From Owenia fusiformis (taxonomy: Eukaryota; Annelida; Polychaeta; Sabellida; Oweniidae), in contig CAIIXF020000002.1 of assembly GCA_903813345.2 (NCBI GenBank), positions 28,341,223 to 28,405,222 on the forward strand: a stretch of 64,000 nucleotides of DNA. Reading direction: 5' to 3'. The notes under the pieces are model-generated. The model did not search any database. It saw only the letters and a program-made list of their open reading frames with translations, and was not told the origin of the DNA. This document shows, piece by piece, positions 25,581 to 38,500 of this stretch; the stretch's first letter is position 1, and each line of letters begins with the position of its first letter. Made by a program: the position numbers and the translations under genes.

Positions 25581-26297
25581 ATAATTGATTATTGAGGCAT
25601 AGAGATCATGCGATCTGCTCGTCGACGGACATTTTGTTGTTAAATCAATTTCAAAATGATGGGCTAATTTATGAAAATTGATAGGTTAATCCGGTAGTCA
25701 TCGAAAGTTGCATTCGCGTATAAGAGCTTAGCTTGTTTTTGCAGATGCAACTTTCGGCTGTCTCCTACTTGAATAAGCCACTATTTTAATACCAGTGGCT
25801 TATTTAGTGGCATATGCTACATGTATTCATATTTAAATGAGTTGCTTATGAAATAGTTGGTTAATCCGGTAGCCAACAGCCGAAAGTAAAATTCGCGAAT
25901 GCAGGCTTGGTTTATCACTAGAATCTAAAAGTGGCTTTGGGTGCATTGGAAGCATATAATGCAATGCAGATATAAGAAGTAGAGTGTTCTGATTGGCTGG
26001 AATTAAACACACCTTGTCTAGCTATTTGTGAATTAGATTACTACCGTTATCTAACCAACCAACACGTTTTTGCATGTTATGTTTTTTAATAAATCCCCTT
26101 GGTACGTACTCCTGCTTAAAAACGATTAATAGTCGACATTTTAACCAAAACTAGATCAGTGTGTGTTTTGAAAGTTTATTTACTTTGAATTTATAAAGAC
26201 TAAAATGAATCGTGAGCAAAACATAGCTATTCACACCTCTTCACAACACTCGGTGTATACCAACGGGTAACTTGGGCTGATTTATAATCCCTTGAAG
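25581..26297. other. flank between the 57-bp array and receptor C, no gene seen
   Basis: Two copies of the repeat word that includes CATTCGCG or ATTCGCGAATGCA (near 25711 and 25892) show that the older repeat family continues here. A promoter for receptor C may lie near 26.0-26.3 kb, but no motif is distinctive. Confidence 0.4.
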
Positions 26298-26465
26298 ATG
26301 CCATCTTGCTCACGTCATTTCGACGATACTGCCGATGAAGTAATAGGGAGATATTTGAACACTCAGAACCAATATTTAAGCAAACTTCCGCATATAGACG
26401 ATGTAATAGCTTTGAGGAACATACCTAGATTATGCTCCTGTCTGGTTAAGGGCAGCACGAGGTAA
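26298..26465 (+). CDS. 55-codon upstream ORF before receptor C exon 1 (candidate)
   Basis: An ATG at 26298 in reasonable context opens a frame of 55 codons that stops at 26465, 51 nt before the ATG of the proposed first exon of receptor C. The peptide begins MPSCSRHFDDTADEVIGRYL and is not low-complexity. It could be a regulatory upstream ORF in the C leader, or the first exon of something else, because an AG|GTAAAG donor lies at its end. No homolog is recognised, and receptor A has no equivalent. Confidence 0.25.
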   Translation: MPSCSRHFDDTADEVIGRYLNTQNQYLSKLPHIDDVIALRNIPRLCSCLVKGSTR

Positions 26466-26516
26466 AGAGAACTAAGGAACAGTGATTCTGCAGCTACCTG
26501 TTTTGGGAGAACCAAT

Positions 26517-29500
26517 ATGCCGACAACAAAGTACACGAAGTTAATCAACGAGTCAGGTAGAAGTTAAATCGTTATATATAATATAACTTTTTATAACGAA
26601 TAGGCTATCGCGTTTTTTATTTTTATTTGAAGGATGTTTTTTTGTTGTTTTTAGCAGATGTTTTCAATCTCAGATGAAATCATGCATCTTGCAAAGTACA
26701 GGGTTATATTCTCATAAATATTTTTAAAATAGTATTAAGATTATATTTTTTAAGAGTACACAGCGGGCCAAATGTTATGATGTCAAGCCAAGTTATTGGC
26801 TTGAGAATAGAACAGCATACCTGGAATATTAATTTGCATATTGACATCATGATAACACAATAATTATGATGACAAGTGTGCTGCCGAAATACATCATCCA
26901 ATATTTGAAGATGGTAGAACAAGTTCAACCACAATTCACATCATTCCCAATCATTCATTTACATTTTATATTTACTGGTTTAATCATCTGTACGGCACCT
27001 ATTTCTCTAAGTTTCAATCTCCTGTCTGCATTTAAGATGGCATCTAAGATATTTCTGTGTAGATTCATCACTCTGGTAATATATTAATAAAGATATCTCT
27101 AAGATATTGATATATAGATATCTCTAAGATATTGTTATCAGTGCGACCAGGCTTTGGTCTTCCAAATCGCTGAAGATCCAATGCCTTTCTCTGTACATCA
27201 ATATCACCTCAATTGAAGTGCTTGTACCATCTCCCAATGGCTTGCATTGCGAGTCATTCTCTCCTTTTGCGTCTGCATTTCCCTGACAACTTCCAGTCTT
27301 GTACCCTCAGCTGTTACCAAGTATTCTATAACAATCATTTGTGTAGCTTTAAATTGTTGGAAAGCAGATCTGCTGGATGTGTGAGTCTAAGGTCTGACTC
27401 ACTTTACGACTGACCTTGGCTCACTACTCTAAAAAATAAATTGTGATGGTACAGCAAAACTGACTGCTGAATTTAGAACTCATCAGCATAGGTATGGGCA
27501 TATGAGTCTTATTGACAATTGCATATTTAGCATTTTCTGTAGTTGAGTCATGATCATATTGAAATCAAACAGAAATGACAAAATAGTTGATTATTATTTA
27601 AAAGTGGATTCCATCTATGTTTACCTTAGTAACCATGGTTACGCATAGCTGAATCGATATTAAATGCAGCTAAGAATTGACACTAAGTCGAATGATTTAA
27701 CATCTGTTACGTTTAGTTTGTTTGTAAACCATTACTTTTTAATCACCCCTCGTATGTGTATAAACAAATAAAAAGCGATAAAGTGTTACATAAACAAAGT
27801 GTTTGGTTTGGCGAATTTGTATTTATTGGTTAGCGAGTCAAAAACAAGTAAAGGGGTCAAATTACGATAAGTGATATCATTTAGAAATCGAGGAATCGAA
27901 AGTCAAGATATAATTTTGGCGATAATTTTGAAGGGAAATGTTATGTTTTATGATTTCGTTAGGGGCATCATTTTATATATAGTAGTCCAAAAACAGAACC
28001 GTAGAAATGTTGATTATCTCGATCAATCCTGCATATTCTGCCTTGAAATTTCAGAATTATTCAGAATTTCAGAATTTTGTTGTGAAAGTTTGACAGTATC
28101 TGCCTATTGAGTCAAAAACTACAGTAACTTACAAAAAAACATGCTCCAAGTGGTTACATATCCTCTCTGTCTATTCAATCGTGTATAGAGGAGAGCCCAC
28201 TCTGAGCATGTTTTGGAAGGTGCTCTTGTTTTTAACTCAATCAGCAGATTATCATCAACCTTTCACTACAAAATGAACATTGGAAGAACTAAATAATTCT
28301 GAAATTCCAAGGCAGACTGTCTAAGATTGACCGAGTGAATCAACTTTATACTACGATCCTATTTTTGTACACCTGTATGTTCTTTCGTAGATAAATGCAT
28401 ATGGGTTAATAATGCAGACACGACAAGGATTCAGAAAAGTGAAAAGACCCCTAGGCTATATTTGCAGAAAATACTCTGAACATACATCTTTATGTACATA
28501 CTTTACACAACGTTTTAAACAAATTTCGCAAGGTTGATATGATCTCATCATTTGTAATTCTAGAAATCGACTGCGTGTTTTTGTAGTTGATCTGAATGGT
28601 GTTTTGAACTAACTACCTGAGGGAGACGCCAGTGATGAATTGCTCTTTTTGAAAGTTCATGTTCAAACTAAGAACACCGCAAATGCATGGGAACACAACC
28701 AGTGACAATTAGGTTTCACGTTGAAAACTGAGGAGTTTTGCATGAAAACTGAGGAGTTTTGCAATTATGCAAGGAAAGATATCTTTCTTGCATATTAGTA
28801 ATATAATACCCAAGTTAGCTAAATTATAGACTTAGGTCATCAAAAATTCCGTTTTAAGTATTTACTTTAAAAAATTCAGTCTTTACGAAATGCCATTTGA
28901 ACCGTATCATTAACCTCTTACTAGTAGTAGCAATGAAAGGATCAGCAGAGCATTTAATCACAAACACCTAGGAGTGTTATTAGATGAACACTTAAATTTT
29001 AGCTCACATATACATGAAATAATTGATAAATGTAATACAATGTTGAATCCTTTCAAGGCTTTTAAAGAACAAAGTTAGATCCAAATATCTTGAAAAAATG
29101 TACTTGTCCTTTATACTTCCTAAACTTGAATATGGAAGTATTTTATTCGAAAAAGCCACCAAATATGATCTTGCAAAACTTGACCAAGTACATTACAGAG
29201 CTGCATTACTAGTAAGTGGATGCATTCAGGGAACTTCAAAAATTAAACTATTTAAATCCCTAAACTGGAATGATCTTTTGACCAGAAGAAATGAAAAATA
29301 CTTAAATCTTATGCACAAAGTAAAAAATAAAACAGTCCCTTCTTATCTCCAACGAATTTTTGACCAACAGAGAAATCCTGTTCAAGATATAAACCTAAGA
29401 AATGTCAGAGAATTTAATATTCAAAAATCATCTGGCTCCTTTTCTAAATCGCCAATAATAAAAGCAATGCGCGAATGGGAAAAGCTCCCATATTATCTAA

Positions 29501-32500
29501 AAGAAAAGTAAAAAAATTCTAGTTTTAAAAGGAATGTTAAAAAACATTTCCGAGACAAAGATTTACCATTACCTACATCTAAGCTAGAATTATCACGAAA
29601 GAGTGAAATCCTTCTAAATCGCATTAGATGTGATTTTATTTTTACAGGCCACTTTTTCCTGCACAATTTTAGAAATGTTGACAGTCCAAATTGTTTATGT
29701 GGCTACAGAGACCAAACTACTAAGCACCTCATCTTCAACTGCCCGCTATTATTAAGAGAAAGAGAAGAACTTTGGGGGGAACTTAGGATAATGCCTGATT
29801 ACTGAACTTGATTTCTTTTTTTTTCACCAAGATGCTCTTTAGAACACGAGACAAATACTCTCCTGTTTGGTGACATTTCATTGAGTAATTCTATTAAAGG
29901 TCTTGTTTTTAAATCTTTTACAGATTTTCTTTGTAAGATAATAGAAATTGTCTAAAATAACATGTATTTATGATGAGTCAAAAACAATCAGTTCATTTCT
30001 CCAAACAGGGGAGCCATCTTTTATGTAAATTCAAATGCTGTAACCCACAGGGCCAATAATGCTTTGGCTTAGGCTCTGTTTATGCTGTATACTAATACTG
30101 TTTAAATAAAGGAACCATAAAAACTAAAAAAACTAAGCACTACTGTATTGAAAAGGGGCTGAAACAATTAATGATTTTTTATTCAGACATGGTCACATGA
30201 TCAGTCGTGTGGAGGTAAGCTCCCAGTTGAAATAAAAGCACTGTCCTCCTTTGGTTTATGTGAAAAGTAGCTAATACCCTCATGTATTGGTCAGTTTGTG
30301 TGTCACACGACTAATCCACACCATATGCTTCATTCAACATATTTTATGCTATTAAGCTGCATATAAAAACACTACTTTGCAGTAAAAACGTTCTACTGGA
30401 TGAACTAAGGTTAGGGTAATTAAATTAGTTGTTTCTCATTCTTGCCCGCGTGTGGCCCAATTCCCCCTCCACCTTTTTTCTGCCATTTCCGAGAAAAAAC
30501 ACTGTACCTCGCGCACATCCATGGCGTGTGAAAAACTTTTTTTAAACTTTTTATGGATCAGGATAATTGACAATATCGTGGTACTGATATATTATTAAAT
30601 ATACCAGTAAAGTAGGCTAAATTCAACATAAACTCAGTTTATTTCCTTCAAAATTAGTTATTTGTTTTTACAGTTATTTTAAAGAAAAAAAATCATCCCG
30701 TTCCTCATCAGCATTTTAGATAGACAAAAAGGTAATATAAAAACCGTCATTCCCGTGTCAATTTTGAAAAATAGAAGAAAGAGAAAAAACTAATTTAATT
30801 ACCCTGGCCTAACATAAAATACAAAGCCACTAGCTAGCTCATACAGTATACTTGCCCCTTGCAAATTGTAATTTATTGAATTCACAGTAAACCCATCAAT
30901 TTAAAAAAAAGAATATTGTTCTCATGGATCTATTATTTATGTTAAACTAACTATAAAAATATAAATATGAAATAATATGTTAGCTTGAAGTCATACAGGG
31001 TGACCCAAAAAAATGCAACCCTCCATTTCTTCAATATTTTTCTTAAATGGAGATTAATTGCTCTGAAATTTGGCACACAAGGACTTCATTCAATGTGGGA
31101 TCCTCTGGCAAAATTTCAATAATCATAGTCTTACATTGATAGAGTTATGGTCATTCCAAAATATGCTCCAAATGTCGTCCATTTCCAATGTTAGGTTTTC
31201 AGATGAATCTCATTCTCTTCTTTCTGAACATGTAAACTCAAGAAATGATGTGTTCTGGGATCACAAATTCCAAATGAAGTGCTTCAAAGGCCCCTTCATT
31301 CTGTTAAATGCACAGCTTGGGCTGCCAATTTCCAAACATGAAATCATCAGCCCCTTTTGGTTTGAGGTTGATAATGGCAACACTGCTACTGTTAAAACAC
31401 AGCGCAATATTGGCGTTCCCAGGAAGTTCTAGGCAGTTCTAGAGTGACATCAGAGGCTTCAATAGACAAGAACAGTGGTTCTAGAAGGATGGAGCTACTC
31501 CTCACACTTCTAATGATAGCATAACCTGGCTCACTCGTCATTTCTATGAGAAGATTATCTCTCCTAGGATGGAGAACCCACAGTCTTGATCTCAATGCCC
31601 CTGACTTCTATATATGGGGTTATTTAAAGGATAATGTGTATGAAAATAACCCTACCGCAATTGCAGAACTCCAACAAGCGATGGCTGCAAAATTTGAGCC
31701 ATACCCATGGGGAAGAAAGCATCCGTGTTATGAACAGTTTTCCTTGAACATTGCAAGTTTGTTTTCAGTGAAATTGACGACATCTGGAGCATATTTTGAA
31801 ACAACCATAACTCCATCAATATAAGACTATGGTTATTAAAATGGATTGAATTGAATGAAGTCCTTGTGTGCCAAATCTCAGAGCAATTTACCTCCATTTA
31901 AGAAAAATATAGAAGAAATGGAGGGTTGCATTTTTTGGGTCACCCTGTACATGCGCGTATAGTGATACATTTGAATAAGATGGTTCTGGTAAGAAATGAG
32001 CGTGGCAGATTTGCTAAAAAGCCACATACACCACAAAAGCAAGACCAATTTGAAAGTAAGTTCATTATTCTCAAGGGTACACTTCAAGTGAAAGCTACAT
32101 TACTTCATGGTTGCCTATCATTCTGAGACAAATGTATTATCCAACGATTGTGATTTTCGAAGCTAAAATATGATATCTTGAGCAGATGGAAATACATTCC
32201 CATGAGATATGTATATATAGTCAAAAGTGATAACTATTTATTGAGTGTAATGAAACGTATCCTTCGCTAACTGCTTTTGTTTGAGATAATTATCATGAAA
32301 TATTTTTAAATTAATTTTTATGTGTGTCGCATTGATCCTAATCCACCCTGTAGTCTGGTGTTTGTTGAGCATTGCACCTCGTACAACTTATTCTCACAAA
32401 TATCAAACCTCATTTACTAATTAATTTTTTGTGTGAATATGAAGAGTCCAAGCATTGCTTTTTATGTTGACTGTATAGCTATATTTAGCCTTGATATCCA

Positions 32501-35500
32501 TGATTTTTTAAAACAAAATCTCACCGTTAGATTTCGAGCTATTCATGTTTACTCATTTTTCTAATTGGAAAACAATGCAAATCTCATTTTTTAAAGGAAA
32601 AAAATTGAAATTCTAAGACGGTGAAAAATCATTAAAAAATACACAGATTCAGAATCCGGCAAGCATTTTCCCTTATTCCACTCCGTTAAGAAGTTTTGTA
32701 AGGTGGTGGATCCCTTTAAAATCGATTGACATGAAACACTTCCAAAGAATACCCTATAGAGAGGTGAACCACCTGATTGCTAAGAGGTTACGATTTTATA
32801 ACAAAAAAATGGATGGATTTCCATCATTCTCACCAAGAAGGAGGTCGTTTGTATCCAAATAGTTTACCCTAGTTTAAAATCTAGGTAGTCACGAGCAATT
32901 ATATCAAGCAGCTCCAAAAATCGAGTTCAGCAACCAGGACGGTATCTGGTGAATTTAACGTCTAATTAAACGTGATAATAACGTCTTGGTTGCTTCATGT
33001 TATGGCCTATTGACGTCCTGGTTGCCGAAGTGTGGAATTCTCACTTGATAATTGGAGCTCTTGGATGTATACTCTTGACTGATTCGCCATTCAATAACCG
33101 GATACTACTATTAACATGAGGGTAAAACATTTGGATATAAGTCTACCGAAGTCCTTGGTGAAAATGATAAAATAAAATTTCCCCCGATGGAAGTTCATCC
33201 ATTTGTCGTCAAGACGCAACGTCTATATAACAAGTTGGGGACCAGTGGTTAGGGATTGCACTTCTCCGGCATGTCACACAGGGAACACTGGAACGATATT
33301 AGTTTACAAAGCTTTGTCGACCTATATAAATCATTGTAAAAATGACCAACGATGTATCAATTGTTATATTACTTGAAAGAAATAAGCATGACATACACAA
33401 ATGCATACTCATATTTTAATTGTCGAGAGAAGTCAGAGAAGCTAAATTTGTAAAAGTTATCTTTGAAATGGTTTTCCTTGATAAAAAAGTTATATTTACC
33501 CGTTTTTCACTTATAGAGGATATCGAAAATGGATGCTCAAACGCAGCAACTATCAAAAACGTTTCTAGAGAGATGGCTGACGTTCTGAGTTTCGTCGATT
33601 ATGATACCATGCACAGACTTAGCATGCTTCTCAATCCGCCAGATATATTTGGCAATGACTGGCGGATGCTTGCCGATAAGATGGGATTTACATTTCTCGA
33701 GATTCGTAACATTCAACAACGTGAGAAAAATCCGACACAGGCGTTACTGTTAGTGTATAAAACTCGCACTGGTAAAGGTAACAAAGAACTACTTACTGAC
33801 CTACATGACTATACTTTATCAATGGGTCGAGAGGATTGTGTTACACTTTTAAAGCGTGCACTGAAGGGTGAAAATGGAGATGATTTGAAGATTAATCTGT
33901 CTGTTCTTACGTGTGGAAATGATAGCATTCTTACGGAACAAATAATAGGTTTGTCCATACTCAATTAATTCCGACAGAACAATCTAAGGTACCATCTTTC
34001 ACTCTTTGTATCAACAAAGTATAGTTTAAACATACTAGCTTTTAACAGAAAATTGTATACCTTACTGTATGTTTAAAAATAACAGTTGTCATTATATCAA
34101 AAAAGGTCCTCTGAATAAATACTATTTTTAAATTAGATATACATTTTCTGGAGCTTTGTTTTTTATATAAACAAACTATGTATATGGGAAGATAAATCGC
34201 ATATGACAAGAAACACATAATTCAAGAGAAATTTTATCATTGGGCATATTGTAGGGAAATATAAATATATCTAAAATATTTTTCAGATGCTTCTGAGTTT
34301 TATTACGGTCGACTGTGCTGTTTATTGTTGAAAGAAGGCACTGAGCAGATACGAGAATATTTTCTGAATAATTTGCCATTGGGGTTTGACAACATATTCG
34401 ATGTGTTGCACAGCAAACGTTATAAAATGCAGTTACGCCTGCTACGAGAAAAAGAAATACTGACACAGAATCAGTTTAACACTCTATACCCTCCATCTTG
34501 TACGGCAGATCCCTTCGTCTTTGACCAGGAATTACTGTTCATCTTGATCAAACATCTCATCCCACAGGTCGACTTAGACTGGCGCAAGTATCCACAAGAG
34601 GACAAGCTAAAGCCAGAGCATGACGTCATCAGATTGAGACATCTACGTCATCGGCTTATACACAAATCGAAAAGAGATCTAAGCCAAAATGAATTCGACC
34701 AATTTTTCAGTGAACTATCTCATATTTTATTGAGAATGGGACAAAGTCCGGAATCCTTAAGCAAATACAGTGATCGCATATCAATATCTGATATACCAGA
34801 CCTGAAGCAAGAGTATTCAAAAGCAGTGGCACAGTTGAAGGAAGAATTCATCAGAACAACAATGGCGGCAGACTTTACTCCCACTCGAAAATTCAATAGA
34901 TTCATGATTCTCATTATTCTCTGTTTCGTTACTATGCTAGTAGGACTATCGTTGTTTGTTGGAATATATCTTTCCAATAAACCAAATGGAACACTAAAAT
35001 GTGCTGAGAGTCCTGCGTTAATAACTAACGGTAAGCCGAATTCCATTTGACATGCACATTACATTGTATTATGCCTGGGTCACATTTGCTCCGATTCATC
35101 GGCCGGCGCCCGGCCGATTCAGTATCCTGTTCACAATTGTATTCAGTTTTGAACAGGATACTCAATCGGCCTGGCGCCGGCCGATGAATCGGAGTAAATG
35201 CGGCATAGGCATTAGTGATTGACTATAATATTATATCTGAAAAATCAATTAAGTTTAAAATCTAATGCATTGAGTTAAAAGGTTTGTCATATGGTTCATT
35301 GGTGGCATCTGCCTAAAAAAGTCAATTCAATAATAATTTCACGTATAATTATTTCAGACAAATCCGGCATTTTCCGATATAAGAGCAGAGAGTCGTGGGG
35401 TGCAAAACCTCGGAGCGGCCATCAAACACTTCGTAAGTCCCCAGCTAAATATGTCATCATCATTCACTCAGCTGGGCTTGATTGTGCCGATATGGTCGAC

Positions 35501-38500
35501 TGCTGCCAGAGCGTCGTTGAAACACAGGAGATATACATGCACAAGAACGGTAAGTATGTCCACATGAATAATCTACGTTTGATTATACCATTGACTTGTA
35601 AACAATTGTCTTTGTTTAAATCAATCCATCGATAAAGATTTTCTTATAAGCCTTGCATTGATATTTCGTTTCAGATTCGACTGACATTGGTTACAATTTT
35701 ATGATCGGCAGTTATGGTGTTGTGTATGAAGGAGCGGGGTGGAACTTTACGGGATCGCACTCTCCAGGGTAGGATAGATTGCATTTTATTCATAAACGAA
35801 ATTCTTTAAGTGAAGAAATCGTAAAGTATTCCATTCCTACTGAGGTTCTAGGTACACATATATACATATGCTGTATCTAGGGAGCTATCGCCAAGGTCCG
35901 GGGCCGGGAAGGATACGTGCTGTTCCCCTCCTGAAAGGCGAACTCAGTTAACGTTTTACTCAATTTTCGAAATTCAATTCAATTCAATTTTTATTTATTT
36001 CATAATTCTTATATAATATACACTATAAAAACAAGCCGCTAGACACCCTAGTGGGTATATGTTGCGGTTTAACAGAAATTATTAAAATGACATCTAGACT
36101 ACATATCTAGATATGCTTCGGCCCTTGCTGTGTTTGTAATTTGTTTTGTTTAAATGATAATAAAAAAACTTTAAACCTTAAAAAACTACATATCAAAGAA
36201 AACACTTATATTATGTTACATGTAGGTATATAAAAATGGTATTAACAATTTATCTAACGATGTACAATATAAAAATGTTACAAAAAATCAGGTACCAGTA
36301 TAAAATCAACAATACAGTATGATCTGATTGGTATTATACATTATCGATAGATGAGTAGTTTTTTATATGAAGATTTGAAAATATTTAGAGTGGAGCATTT
36401 TTTAATATCATGTGGTAGAGCATTCCAAAGATTAGGACCTAGATAGCGAAGGGAAAGTTTAGAGCATTTAGGGATATAAAAATAATGCAATTGTCTTGTG
36501 TAATGATGATGAATATTAATGTTGATATCAAACAAGTCTTGAAATAGATTTTTTGGAAGATTGGGGTGCTTATTAAAGATTTTGTACATGAACTGACCAG
36601 TACAATATCTATTGACATCAAAAATATTTAATATTTTAAAATCTTTAAATAGGGGATGGAGTAAGAAAGTCTATCCTTATTATTTAAAGCTAGCCTTAAG
36701 AATTGTTTCTGCAGTTTATGTAGACGATCATAAAATGATTTAAATGTGTTACCCCAGATTATGTTGCAATAATTTAATTGAGAGTGTATCAATGAGTAGT
36801 AAATTGTTTTGAAACTGTCTAATTGAAGTAGATGTTTAATGTGATAAAGAGAACAAATGACGCGAGAAATCTTCGTTTCAACAGATTTTATGTGCTCTTT
36901 AAATTTCAGGTTTTTATCAATAATAATTCCAAGAAAGTAAATTTTTCCCGGACATTTATGTTCTCATTGCGTATTTTAAGATTCAGATTTGTTTGATTTT
37001 TTTGGGTCCAAATAGAATAGCATTGGTTTTGCGAATATTAAGTGAAAGTTTGTTTGCTTTTATCCAGTCATCTATTGAATTCAAGTTTGCATTAGTTCTA
37101 GTTATAAGTTCATTTAAATCATAATCACTATCAAGAAGATTGGTGTCATCAGCAAACATAATAAATTTTAGATTAGGGGCAACAAAAGGCAGATCATTTA
37201 TGTAAAGAATAAATAATAGTGGTCCAAGTACCGAGCCCTGTGGAACACCACAATTTAGAGATGATTGTTTAGATTCATAATTGTTAATGGTGACATATTG
37301 TTTGCGGTCTTTAAAATAACTTTCAAACCAGGACTTAGCTATTCCTCTGATGCCATAATATTCATGTTTTTGTATCAAAATGTCATGATTAATTGTGTCA
37401 AAGGTCTTGGAAAAATCTAATGTTATGCCAATGCTCGTTTTCCCCAAATCAGTTGATTTTCGAATTTGTTCAATGAAATATGAAATGGCCATGTAGGTAG
37501 AATTGAATTTCTAAAATCCAAATTGATAAGAAAAAATAATTTCAAAACGTTCTAAAAAAACAGTGAGTTTGGCGTGTATGAGCTTTTCTAACAATTTAGA
37601 AAATACCGATAAAACTGAAATTGGTATATAGTTAGAAGGATTTGTAGTGACACCTTTTTTAAATACAGGTGTTACTTTGGCCAATTTGAGGGCGTCTGGG
37701 AAAATACCAGATTTAAAAGATAAGTTAAATATATACAAGAGTGGATCAATTAAAAACTGTCTTGCAGACTTAATAAGTGATGGTAGAATCCCATCAGGTC
37801 CAGGCGAGGAAGATTTTTTGAGGTCTTTTTGAGATAAATAGATGATTGAACTTTTTGAGCTCTTGCTAGGTATTCATTAAAGCATTTTTTTGGATTTTGG
37901 AATCTCCTTGGCTAGACTTTTACCAATATTGGTAAAAAATTATTAAATCCATTAGAAATGATTTCATGATCTGTTGTTTCCTTTCCATTTATAGTGAATT
38001 TAGATGGCAATGCAGCTCTTTTGTTTTTTCCAAGTAGTTCATTAATGATAGGCCAAGACTTTTTAATGTTACCACTTACTTCGGCAAAATTATTTTGATA
38101 ATGTGTACGTTTTGAGTATTTAATTATGTGCTTAAGTTTATGGTTGAAGGACTTGTAAGCTTTTCCTGTTTTGCAACAGGGATTTTTCAAATATTTGGTA
38201 TATAGCTTACTTTTAGTTTTGGCAGAAGTTAAGATGCCAGAAGTCAACCGGGGTCTATCAGGATCATGATTAACCTTGATAAATTTGGATTTGAGTGGAA
38301 ATGAAGAATCATATTGTTCCATTGACAAGTTAATGAAGATATTAAATGCTATGTTTACATCTTGACTTTTATAGCAAGGGGTCCAGTCGACATTTGAGAG
38401 TTTCTCAAGAAATGATTGCTTATTAGAGTCATTGAAATTACGATAACTGCTTAATATTTTTTTTAGATTTGGTAGTATCATAATGTGAAATAGAATAAAT

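Noticed and set aside
31070-31824. ORFs of 120 and 92 codons as host genes
   Set aside because: They lie inside the TA-flanked mariner relic. One carries transposase blocks and the other is mostly inverted-end sequence.
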